A stretch of 59,458 nucleotides of DNA from Oscillospiraceae bacterium (GTDB taxonomy: Bacteria > Bacillota > Clostridia > Oscillospirales > Ruminococcaceae). The stretch covers positions 1-59,458 of the forward strand of contig JAGAKZ010000044.1 in the NCBI GenBank assembly GCA_017848115.1, in the 5' to 3' direction. Both the position numbers and the translations under genes were made by a program. Shown one piece after another: positions 33,659-41,048 of this stretch. Within the stretch, counting starts at the first letter, position 1, and each line of letters starts with the position of its first letter. The notes beneath the pieces were generated by a model. The model ran no database searches and was not told where the DNA came from. It saw nothing but the letters and a program-made list of their open reading frames with translations.

Positions 33659-34067
33659 CGGCATCCACAAGTGAATCCATAAATTTCTTTATATCTTCTT
33701 CTCTATAACCTGCTTTTTCAAAGATCTCTTCAATAAAATCAGGAATCTCTCCTGTTTCTTCGTAATTTTCAGCGTATTCTTCAACGTTTTCTCCAAAATC
33801 TCTGATATCATCCACATACGGCGCTATCATTGTATACACTGAGAATATCATAAGAACACTTACAACTACACTTATAATTGACATAATAAGACCGGCTATA
33901 GCCATACCCTTGCCATTCTTTTTGCCTGCAATAGCAATTATTGAAAGGATAAGTCCTACTATACCAAACAGACCACCTATACCGCAGCAAAGAAGTACAA
34001 TTGAAATTATACCAAATACCATAGCCGCTATCGCTACGCCTTTTGAACCTCCGCCATTTTCATACAT
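33609..34067 (-). CDS. DUF4190-like two-helix membrane protein
   Basis: 152 aa from the ATG at 34067 (AAAGGAAAGAG upstream). Two glycine-rich hydrophobic helices (AIAAMVFGIISIVLLCCGIG and an AIAGLIMSIISVVVSVLMIF segment, near 10-75) are separated by a GKKNGKG turn, typical of the DUF4190 family. An acidic extracytoplasmic tail of about 70 residues follows. Function unknown. It lies 22 bp behind the homoserine acyltransferase gene and overlaps the convergent DUF2752 gene. Confidence 0.78.
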   Translation of the reverse strand: MYENGGGSKGVAIAAMVFGIISIVLLCCGIGGLFGIVGLILSIIAIAGKKNGKGMAIAGLIMSIISVVVSVLMIFSVYTMIAPYVDDIRDFGENVEEYAENYEETGEIPDFIEEIFEKAGYREEDIKKFMDSLVDAVNGANTETSTLVVCTE

Positions 34068-34089
34068 AAATTTTCTCTTTCCTTTCCGT

Positions 34090-35019
34090 CTAGAATTCAC
34101 ATTCCGGTATTTTTTCTATATCATACGGTGTCCGTTGATATACACAATAGTTAAGCCAGTTTGAAAACATAAGATTTGCATGACCTCTCCATCTGAAAAG
34201 AGGCTTTTTACTGCAATCATCATCAGGAAAATAATTGTAAGGCAATGCTATATCTATTCCCTTATCCTTATCTCTGAAGTATTCATTTGCGAGCGTATCG
34301 AGATCATACTCGCTGTGCCCCATTATAAAATACTGGCGTTTATTTTTATTTGATACTATATAGAGTCCTGCACTGTCCGATTCACTTGTGATCTTCAGTT
34401 GCGGGACTTTTTCAACATCTTCACGTCTTATCTCCGTATTTCTTGAATGAGGCGCAAGAAAACCGTCATCAAAGCCTTTGAGGAGTTGTGAATGAGGTCT
34501 TAAAAGATTGTGTTCAAATACTCCAAACATTTTCTCTTTAAGCATGTATTTCGGAACGCCATAATGATAATAAAGACCTGCCATCGCACCCCAGCAGATG
34601 TGAAGCGTTGAATAAACATTTGTTTTTGTCCATTCCATTATAGAACAGAGTTCATTCCAGTAATCCACATCTTCATATTCAAGATGTTCAACCGGTGCAC
34701 CTGTTATAATAAATCCATCATATTTATTTTCTTTAATTTCATTGAAGGTTCTGTAGAATGTATTAAGATGACTAAGTGATGTGTTTTTAGAAATATGTGA
34801 CTCAACATGAACGAAGTCAATATCTACCTGCAACGGTGTGTTGCTGAGCAATCTTAAAAACTGCGTTTCGGTTTCTATTTTCTTTGGCATGAGATTTAAA
34901 ATTGCAATTTTTAATGCTCTGATATCCTGATGCTCTGCTACATTGTCAGGCATCACAAATATATTTTCATCCAACAGAGTTTTATAAGCCGGCAGATCCT
35001 GTGATATTTTTATTGGCAT
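34090..35019 (-). CDS. metA: Homoserine O-acetyltransferase (MetA family)
   Basis: 309 aa from the ATG at 35019, 8 nt after GGAGG. It acylates homoserine for methionine synthesis. The catalytic Cys is in [10 protein letters not shown], and the His/Glu pair in MGHSEYD. In the specificity region the sequence is [17 protein letters not shown]; a Glu after APV (Gly in the E. coli enzyme) is the residue reported to favour acetyl-CoA over succinyl-CoA in this family, so I predict acetyl transfer although the family name is succinyltransferase. It follows the carboxyltransferase genes by about 80 bp. Confidence 0.93.
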   Translation of the reverse strand: MPIKISQDLPAYKTLLDENIFVMPDNVAEHQDIRALKIAILNLMPKKIETETQFLRLLSNTPLQVDIDFVHVESHISKNTSLSHLNTFYRTFNEIKENKYDGFIITGAPVEHLEYEDVDYWNELCSIMEWTKTNVYSTLHICWGAMAGLYYHYGVPKYMLKEKMFGVFEHNLLRPHSQLLKGFDDGFLAPHSRNTEIRREDVEKVPQLKITSESDSAGLYIVSNKNKRQYFIMGHSEYDLDTLANEYFRDKDKGIDIALPYNYFPDDDCSKKPLFRWRGHANLMFSNWLNYCVYQRTPYDIEKIPECEF

Positions 35020-35042
35020 TTTCAAAACCTCCATATATCCAA

Positions 35043-35075
35043 AGCAGGTGAATCGGAAAAATCAACTCACCTGCT
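35043..35075 (-). terminator. Hairpin between the carboxylase alpha gene and metA
   Basis: A 9-bp perfect stem (35043-35051 with 35067-35075). On the minus strand it is not followed by a proper U-tract, so it may be a processing or attenuation hairpin and not a full terminator. Confidence 0.45.
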
Positions 35076-35100
35076 CTACCTTATTGATTTTCAGATACGA

Positions 35101-36501
35101 TTAAACCGGATGTATCTGTTTTGATGCGTCACCGTGCTTGCCGTCAACGCCATATTTTTTATTTCTTCTGTTTTCAAAGAATTTAACAGCAACCTGACCG
35201 AACTGAGCATAGCTGAGAACGTCTTCTTCCTGTTCGATCCATTCTGCACATTCTTCACGAAGTGTTTCAAGTTCTGGCTTGAGAAGATCTGCAGGACGAC
35301 AATCGATAGGTTCTGCGTCACCTATTATCTTCTTTCTGAACTGAGGATCGATCGGAACAGGTGTTGTACCGTATTCACCTCTTACTACACCCTTAAATTC
35401 CTTAGTAACAGTCTTGTATCTTTCACCTGTGATAACATTGAATACAGCCTGTGTACCAACGATCTGTGATGATGGTGTAACGAGTGGCGGATAACCTGCA
35501 TCTTCACGTACTCTTGGAACTTCCTTGAGAACTTCTGTAAGCTGATCTTCCTTACCTGCCTGCTTAAGCTGTGAGAGGAGGTTTGAAAGCATACCACCCG
35601 GAACCTGATAAATAAGTGCGTTTGCATCTACTGCAAGCATCTTAGGATCAAGAAGTCCCTTATCAATATATTTCTGACGGAGAGTCATGAAGTAATCTCT
35701 TATTTCTGTAAGAAGAACAAGGTCAAGACCTGTATCGTATTCTGTACCCTGAAGTGCAGCAACCATAGACTCTGTAGGAGCGTGTGATGTACCAAGAGCA
35801 AGAGGTGACATAGCTGTATCTACTACGTCTACACCTGCTTCTATACCCTTGAGGAGACACATTGAAGCAAGACCTGAAGTATAGTGAGTATGAAGCTGTA
35901 TCGGAATATTTACAGCAGACTTGAGTGCTGAAACGAGCTCGCTTGTTGCATAAGGAGTAAGAAGAGCCGCCATATCCTTGATACAGATAGAATCTGCACC
36001 TGCTGACTCAATAGCCTTTGCGTAGTTTACATAGTATTCTGTTGTAAATACTTCACCGAGAGTGTATGAGATCGCAACCTGTGTATGTGCGCCTTCTTTT
36101 TTAGCAGCCTTTATAGCTGTGTCAAGATTTCTGATGTCGTTAAGAGCATCAAAAATTCTGATAATATCAATACCATTTGCTACTGACTTCTGAACAAAGT
36201 ATTCGAGAACGTCGTCAGCATAGTGACGGTATCCGAGCATATTCTGACCTCTGAAAAGCATCTGAAGCTTTGTGTCAGGCATATGTTTCTTTATTGTACG
36301 GAGTCTTTCCCACGGATCTTCATTTAAGAATCTGAGACAGGAGTCAAATGTTGCACCGCCCCAGCATTCAACTGAATGATAACCTACCTTGTTGAGCTTG
36401 TCAAGGATAGGAAGCATATCATCAATTGTCATACGTGTAGCGAGAAGTGACTGATGCGCATCACGAAGTACAGTTTCGGTAATTCCTATTTTCTTAGCCA
36501 T
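35101..36501 (-). CDS. oadA: Carboxyltransferase subunit: oxaloacetate decarboxylase alpha / pyruvate carboxylase subunit B type
   Basis: 466 aa. HMGL-like TIM barrel with TVLRDAHQSLLATRM, the metal and substrate region ECWGGATFDSCLRFL, IRIFDALNDIRN and QLHTHYTSGLAS. The C-terminal conserved carboxylase domain is present, but the biotinyl domain is not fused; it is the separate gene just downstream of the 36983 gene. It should move CO2 between oxaloacetate and biotin. No membrane beta subunit (OadB) is present, so this looks like part of a soluble transcarboxylase or carboxylase (inference). Confidence 0.9.
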   Translation of the reverse strand: MAKKIGITETVLRDAHQSLLATRMTIDDMLPILDKLNKVGYHSVECWGGATFDSCLRFLNEDPWERLRTIKKHMPDTKLQMLFRGQNMLGYRHYADDVLEYFVQKSVANGIDIIRIFDALNDIRNLDTAIKAAKKEGAHTQVAISYTLGEVFTTEYYVNYAKAIESAGADSICIKDMAALLTPYATSELVSALKSAVNIPIQLHTHYTSGLASMCLLKGIEAGVDVVDTAMSPLALGTSHAPTESMVAALQGTEYDTGLDLVLLTEIRDYFMTLRQKYIDKGLLDPKMLAVDANALIYQVPGGMLSNLLSQLKQAGKEDQLTEVLKEVPRVREDAGYPPLVTPSSQIVGTQAVFNVITGERYKTVTKEFKGVVRGEYGTTPVPIDPQFRKKIIGDAEPIDCRPADLLKPELETLREECAEWIEQEEDVLSYAQFGQVAVKFFENRRNKKYGVDGKHGDASKQIHPV

Positions 36502-36526
36502 TATACTTTAAACCGCCTTTCGTGAA

Positions 36527-36886
36527 TTATTGGATCGTAGCGAGAGCGTCAGAAGCATTAACTGTGTCGCCCTTGTTAGCGAGAATGCTTGTAACCTTAC
36601 CATCACAAGGTGCAACGATATCATTTTCCATTTTCATAGCTTCAAGTACGAGCAATACCTGTCCCTTTGAAACTGTATCGCCAACGCTTACCTTTATGTC
36701 AAGAATTGTTCCAGGCATAGGTGCTGAAACCTTTGTGCCTTCGCCTGCTGCTGCTGCTGCCGGAGCAGGTGCAGGTGCTGCCGCCGGTGCCGGTGCTGCT
36801 GCAACTACAGGAGCTGAACCGTCTGTGATTTCTTCAACTGCAACGTCATATGCCTTACCATTTACTGTGATATTGAATCTTTTCAT
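36527..36886 (-). CDS. Biotin carboxyl carrier protein
   Basis: 119 aa from the ATG at 36886 (TTGGAG upstream). A short N-terminal domain (MKRFNITVNGKAYDV) is followed by an Ala/Pro-rich flexible linker and the biotinyl domain with the modified lysine in VLEAMKMENDI. The linker lets the biotin arm swing between the two carboxyltransferase subunits encoded on either side (35101 and 36983). The CCGCAG/CTGCGG hairpin lies in its leader. Confidence 0.95.
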   Translation of the reverse strand: MKRFNITVNGKAYDVAVEEITDGSAPVVAAAPAPAAAPAPAPAAAAAGEGTKVSAPMPGTILDIKVSVGDTVSKGQVLLVLEAMKMENDIVAPCDGKVTSILANKGDTVNASDALATIQ

Positions 36887-36904
36887 TTTAAAAACTCCAA
36901 TTCT

Positions 36905-36949
36905 CCGCAGAAACAAACTTAATATATCAGAAGAATTATTTTACTGCGG
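36905..36949 (-). promoter_or_regulatory. CCGCAG/CTGCGG leader hairpin before the biotin carrier gene
   Basis: The same 6-bp arms as in the hom leader (36905-36910 with 36944-36949), here enclosing 33 nt. The sequence from the second arm to the start (CTGCGGAGAATTGGAGTTTT) is nearly that of the hom leader. Confidence 0.6.
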
Positions 36950-36982
36950 ATAAATAATTCTGAAAAAAACATAAGTATATAA

Positions 36983-38341
36983 TTAAAGCGGAAGATTGTT
37001 GTGTTTCTTAGGAAGATTTGATACTCTCTTACCTGAAAGAACATCAAGAACTTCAACAAGCTTTGCTTTTGTATCAGCACAAGCTATTATTTCGTCAACT
37101 GCATTTTTGTTTGCAGCCATTTCTGCTGTAGCACATGTATCTACATATTCACGTGCAAGCTCTGCTCTCTTAACAGCAACATCTGCAGCACCTGCAAGTT
37201 TGTCATGCCACATAAATTCTACTGCTGTGAGAGGATTGAGCGGTGATACTACAGCCTTTTCCCATGCAAATGTAAAGTCAGCATTTGCACTCTTGCTTGC
37301 AAATGCAACAAAAGCAGGACCATATGCTTTTCCTGTGATAAGAGTGATCTTTGCTGTAGTTGCTTCAGAATATGAACCTGAAAGCATAGCCATATTTCTT
37401 ATGCAGCCTGCTGTTTCGGATTCACCTTCAAAACCTTCTGTATCAACTACAGTGATAACAGGAATACCAAAAGCATCACATGTTCTTACGAAGCGTGCGA
37501 TCTTTGCGCAGTCGTCCGATACAAGCTTGTCACTTGTCTTGTTTGTAGCTACTATACCTACTGTTGAGCCACCTGTTGTTGCAAGTGCTGTGTATGAAGC
37601 TTTTCCGAATTCTGCTGAAAGTTCTGTTACTGAATCAGCATCTGTTATCATGCTGACAATGTCTTCGAGAGTATTTCCTGCTGTTACAGCATTGTCACTG
37701 TATTCGTAAACAGGAACAGATGAAAGGTTGTTTTCAGGAATAAGTCTGAGCAGTTCAACTACCTTTTCCATCGCTGTTTTATCATCATCACATACGATAG
37801 AAGCTGTACCTGCCTTTGCAGCAGACTTTGCTGTTCCCATTCCGTTCTTTTCTGAATCAAACGGTGGTGTTACAAAAAGTTCGCCGTCATTTGTCATAAC
37901 TACAAAATCAGATGAACAAGCAAGAATAGCCGCACTGCCTGCACATGTTCCGGCAATAACTGATATCTGAGGAACAACGCCTGAAATAGCTGCTGAAGCA
38001 CCTATCATATCACCGTAAGCTGTAAGTGAATCAACTGTACCATCAATAAAAGCACCGTTTGAATCGTGAATGCCAACTATAGGTCTGCCTGTTTTAGCCG
38101 CAAGTGAATACAACTTAGAGATTTTCTGAGCGTGTGGTAAACCTACCGCACCATTGTTCACTGTCTTATCCTGTGAATAAGCATAAACAAGTGAGCCATT
38201 AACATAACCGTATGCTGTTACTACACCTGAAAGGCTGTCTTTTTGCATAGATAATGAATTTATTTCTGTATAAACTCCATCATCAAACAAGTAAGAAAGT
38301 CTTTTACGTGCTGCACTGTCCATATTTTTTTCCATCTGCAT
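36983..38341 (-). CDS. Acyl-CoA carboxyltransferase-like subunit (crotonase fold)
   Basis: 452 aa from the ATG at 38341, preceded by GGAAGG. Two crotonase-type halves, as in propionyl/methylmalonyl-CoA carboxyltransferases: the N-terminal half has GVVTAYGYVNGSLVYAYSQD and ISVIAGTCAGSAAILAC, and the C-terminal half has VDTEGFEGESETAGCI and ITGKAYGPAFVAF. It is shorter and more diverged than canonical MmdA (about 510 aa). With the biotin carrier and the alpha subunit it would make a soluble transcarboxylase-like complex; the acyl-CoA substrate is uncertain. Confidence 0.85.
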   Translation of the reverse strand: MQMEKNMDSAARKRLSYLFDDGVYTEINSLSMQKDSLSGVVTAYGYVNGSLVYAYSQDKTVNNGAVGLPHAQKISKLYSLAAKTGRPIVGIHDSNGAFIDGTVDSLTAYGDMIGASAAISGVVPQISVIAGTCAGSAAILACSSDFVVMTNDGELFVTPPFDSEKNGMGTAKSAAKAGTASIVCDDDKTAMEKVVELLRLIPENNLSSVPVYEYSDNAVTAGNTLEDIVSMITDADSVTELSAEFGKASYTALATTGGSTVGIVATNKTSDKLVSDDCAKIARFVRTCDAFGIPVITVVDTEGFEGESETAGCIRNMAMLSGSYSEATTAKITLITGKAYGPAFVAFASKSANADFTFAWEKAVVSPLNPLTAVEFMWHDKLAGAADVAVKRAELAREYVDTCATAEMAANKNAVDEIIACADTKAKLVEVLDVLSGKRVSNLPKKHNNLPL

Positions 38342-38422
38342 ATAAAATTTCCTTCCTGACATATTCAAAGGTTATTTGTTTAAAAATAACCTTTATAACT
38401 TTAATAAATCAAACATAGATTA

Positions 38423-38451
38423 ATCATAACATATTTTTTGATTTTTTGCAA
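38423..38451 (-). promoter_or_regulatory. Promoter of the carboxyltransferase operon
   Basis: Minus-strand TTGCAA (complement of 38446-38451), 17-nt spacer, TATGAT (complement of 38423-38428). Confidence 0.55.
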
Positions 38452-38467
38452 TAGCTCTGAAAATTTA

Positions 38468-38851
38468 TTAACTATTTTCTTTGCATTTTTTGCATCCATC
38501 AAGAAAATCGCTTATTGATCTTACTTCATACGGAACTTCAGGAGTACCATAACGGAATTTTTCAAAAAGATTTGTTCCGTTATTAGTTGCATGACAAACG
38601 CCCTTGTCTATTCCCTTCAGACACGCCTTGAACAAAACTGTGCGGAGTATACCATCACACAAGGCTGTATCTTCTCCATATTCACAATGATATATACATA
38701 CGCTGTCATTTTCATATGCATAGACAGCAAAGCCTGTTACTTCGCCGTCTCTTCCGTATGACTCGACTGCTTCGTACTGTTTACCGGGTGAAAGATTTTC
38801 TAATATATTATTATATTTTGAGATATCATTTGTCTGATGTATTTCAAGCAT
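38468..38851 (-). CDS. Hypothetical protein, possibly GNAT-like
   Basis: 127 aa from the ATG at 38851 (GGGAGAG upstream). The beta-strand pattern EVTGFAVYAYENDSVCIYHC followed by a helix is reminiscent of an N-acetyltransferase fold, but the acetyl-CoA loop is not evident. The C-terminus carries CKKCKENS. It begins 4 bp after the pseudouridine synthase stop codon, so the two are translationally linked. Function unknown. Confidence 0.6.
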   Translation of the reverse strand: MLEIHQTNDISKYNNILENLSPGKQYEAVESYGRDGEVTGFAVYAYENDSVCIYHCEYGEDTALCDGILRTVLFKACLKGIDKGVCHATNNGTNLFEKFRYGTPEVPYEVRSISDFLDGCKKCKENS

Positions 38852-38855
38852 TTTC

Positions 38856-39581
38856 TCACTCTCCCATTGCATTTCTGAGGGCACGGAGTTCTTCAGCAGT
38901 AAGATTTCTGTATGCTCCCGGTTTTAGCATTCCGAGTTTTATCGGACCGACACTGACTCTTCTGAGTCTTGCCACTTCAAGGCCGACACCTTCGCACATT
39001 TTTCTTATCTGACGATTTCTTCCCTCTTTTATAGTAATAAGCAGTACTACTCTGCCCTGTTCTTTTGAAAGTACATTTACAGTTGCCGGCTGAGTCTTGT
39101 ATCCATCTATCTCCATTCCCGAAGAAAGCGTGATAAGCTGGTCGTCATTTATATCCGGTCTTACTGTTACTCTGTATGTCTTTGAAATATGTTTGCTCGG
39201 ATGCATAACACTGTTGGCAAACTTTCCGTCATTTGTAAAAAGAAGAAGTCCTTCAGAATTTTTATCAAGTCTTCCTATAGGATATACTCTTTCTCCTACG
39301 CCTTCAAGGAGGTCCATTACACACTTTCTGTCGAGTTCGTCAGAAACAGTTGTAACATATCCTCTTGGCTTGTTAAGCATTAAATACACATGATTTTTTC
39401 TTCTGGGTCTGTTAAGACGTTCGCCGCATACTGTAATTTCATCTTTTACAGTAGCCTTGTCACCGAGCTTTGCCGGATGACCGTTTACTTTTACTTTACC
39501 TTTCTCGATAAATTCTTCAGCCTTACGTCTTGAACAGTAACCACAGTCAGCAATTATTTTCTGTAATCTTATCTTTTCCAT
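38856..39581 (-). CDS. Pseudouridine synthase, RluB/RsuA family
   Basis: 241 aa. An N-terminal S4 RNA-binding domain (IRLQKIIADCGYCSRRKAEE) is followed by the RsuA/RluB catalytic domain with the active aspartate in PIGRLDKNSEGLLLFTND and the conserved YLMLNKPRGYVTT and EGRNRQIRKMCEGVG. Members isomerise uridine in 16S or 23S rRNA; the length and lack of an extension favour RluB (inference). The CCGCAG/CTGCGG hairpin lies in the leader. Confidence 0.92.
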   Translation of the reverse strand: MEKIRLQKIIADCGYCSRRKAEEFIEKGKVKVNGHPAKLGDKATVKDEITVCGERLNRPRRKNHVYLMLNKPRGYVTTVSDELDRKCVMDLLEGVGERVYPIGRLDKNSEGLLLFTNDGKFANSVMHPSKHISKTYRVTVRPDINDDQLITLSSGMEIDGYKTQPATVNVLSKEQGRVVLLITIKEGRNRQIRKMCEGVGLEVARLRRVSVGPIKLGMLKPGAYRNLTAEELRALRNAMGE

Positions 39582-39601
39582 ATTATATCAGTTCCGTTTC
39601 T

Positions 39602-39641
39602 CCGCAGATATTATAACAGGACAAAGATTATTCAGCTGCGG
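39602..39641 (-). promoter_or_regulatory. CCGCAG/CTGCGG leader hairpin before the pseudouridine synthase
   Basis: Arms at 39602-39607 and 39636-39641 with the same stem sequence as before hom and the biotin carrier gene, followed by GAGAAACGGAA. On the 5' side it shares ATTATTTA with the 36949 copy. Confidence 0.6.
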
Positions 39642-39685
39642 TTTAAATAATCATGTCTTTTCACAAACGATGTACACACCTTGTA

Positions 39686-39715
39686 ATTATATCATGGTAA
39701 ATCGTAATGTGTCAA
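39686..39715 (-). promoter_or_regulatory. Promoter of the pseudouridine synthase gene
   Basis: Minus-strand TTGACA (complement of 39710-39715), 18-nt spacer, TATAAT (complement of 39686-39691). Confidence 0.7.
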
Positions 39716-39750
39716 TTATTTTTTTGTTAAGCTTTTATTTTTCCAACCCC

Positions 39751-39835
39751 AAAACAAAAACTGTGCAAATCAGAAAAAATTTCAAAGCTGATATATTTTT
39801 CACTCTGAAAACTTATCCTGATATTGCACAGTTTT
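39751..39835 (-). terminator. Terminator after the VanY-type carboxypeptidase
   Basis: Long arms (39757-39773 with 39818-39835, 17 bp with one bulge) around a 44-nt loop, followed on the minus strand by TTTTTGTTTT. Confidence 0.75.
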
Positions 39836-39836
39836 A

Positions 39837-40925
39837 TTAACTTTCTGAATTTGTACTGGCCGGCGATTCTGTCTGAGCAGGCTGATTTGGCTGATTGTTT
39901 GAAACAGTTGTTTCCTGAGAACAGATAGTAACTATAAAACCGTCCATATTATTACCTGATATACCATAAGCTTTGTCTGACGGAACCGGAACTATGGTGT
40001 TTTGTCCGTCAATCGGAACATAGTATATTTCATAATCATATCCGTACAGTTTATATTTGAGATGATCATAACCATACACGTACTGTTTTAGATGATTTAT
40101 ATATTCTTCAAGCGTAAATCCGTTTTCATGCATTATATACGAATGCGGTACGCCGACATATCTCAGATGAGCAGGCTGATATGAAACACCTGTCGAATTT
40201 TCCTTTCCCTCAGGATATCTTATGATAAATCCATATTTATAGCAATTCTGGGTTATCCACGCATAATCACCTGTTCCGTCAAATGCGGATATCTTACCCG
40301 CATCACTGACAAGTTTAAGATCTATCGCATACCCTGTATGGTGTTCACTGTTTCCTGCCATGATCGAATTTTCAGAAGTAATAACATCACCTGACGGTGC
40401 AGTATATGCTTCGTTCTGTGCAGCATATGATGTGTAGGCTGTTACTATAGTCACATCATTATGACCGTAAAGAGAATAAAAATCATTCATCATGGAATTA
40501 AGCGGAGAAATTATCGACTTGTGTGCTGTATGGGTAAGGTATGATAACTTGTAACTGTCCCCATCCTTATTTTCAAAAATATTCACAAGCAAAGTTTCTA
40601 TATCCGGAAATCTGCAAGGATATTCTGCATTTACAACAGCAAGTTCTCCAAGATATATCTCAGATTCTGATTTTTCAAGACTGTAATATTTATCCTCATC
40701 TATTCCTGCTTTTACATAATCATTTTCAGTCTGTGACACATCTGTTTCTGCTCCGCTCACCTGCGGTTCTGTTGTTGATGCAGTATCGACAACACTTATT
40801 TTCAGACTGTTATTAGGATCTCTGGCAGCAGCATTTCTTTTGAAAAAATCTATGCCAAATATAAGAACTATGACAAGAAATGTTACCATCATGATACGAC
40901 TGTAACTTATCCGCCTTTTCTGCAA
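39837..40925 (-). CDS. VanY-type D-alanyl-D-alanine carboxypeptidase (M15B)
   Basis: 362 aa from a TTG that follows GAGGTGAT. A signal anchor (MMVTFLVIVLIFGIDFF, about 12-28) places the domain outside the membrane. The M15 zinc motif is NSEHHTGYAIDL, with the second part in QPAHLRYVGVPHS. It should remove the terminal D-Ala from peptidoglycan stem peptides. The C-terminal 30 residues are Gln/Pro/Thr/Ser-rich. The protein is in a single-gene unit; no vancomycin-resistance genes accompany it, so a housekeeping wall role is likely. Confidence 0.9.
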   Translation of the reverse strand: MQKRRISYSRIMMVTFLVIVLIFGIDFFKRNAAARDPNNSLKISVVDTASTTEPQVSGAETDVSQTENDYVKAGIDEDKYYSLEKSESEIYLGELAVVNAEYPCRFPDIETLLVNIFENKDGDSYKLSYLTHTAHKSIISPLNSMMNDFYSLYGHNDVTIVTAYTSYAAQNEAYTAPSGDVITSENSIMAGNSEHHTGYAIDLKLVSDAGKISAFDGTGDYAWITQNCYKYGFIIRYPEGKENSTGVSYQPAHLRYVGVPHSYIMHENGFTLEEYINHLKQYVYGYDHLKYKLYGYDYEIYYVPIDGQNTIVPVPSDKAYGISGNNMDGFIVTICSQETTVSNNQPNQPAQTESPASTNSES

Positions 40926-40961
40926 AATTTATCACCTCAACAAATCAAATGTATACTTATA

Positions 40962-40990
40962 ATTTTATCGCATTTACGCCCGATTGTCAA
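40962..40990 (-). promoter_or_regulatory. Promoter of the VanY-type gene
   Basis: Minus-strand TTGACA (complement of 40985-40990), 17-nt spacer, TAAAAT (complement of 40962-40967). Confidence 0.7.
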
Positions 40991-40996
40991 CTAAAT

Positions 40997-41030
40997 AAAA
41001 AACCGGATCGTATATACGACCCGATTTTAT
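40997..41030 (-). terminator. Terminator after the U32-like gene
   Basis: A stem of CGG plus TCGTA with one internal mismatch (41004-41012 with 41015-41023), followed on the minus strand by GGTTTTTTATTT. Confidence 0.7.
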
Positions 41031-41048
41031 ATATATTAAAAAAATCTG

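Noticed and set aside
35020-35100. SAM riboswitch upstream of metA
   Set aside because: The 81-nt gap is too short for a SAM-I fold and contains only a single hairpin.
36522-36953. 143-codon frame on the plus strand over the biotin carrier gene
   Set aside because: It is antisense to a clear BCCP with an EAMKME site and mirrors the Ala/Pro linker.
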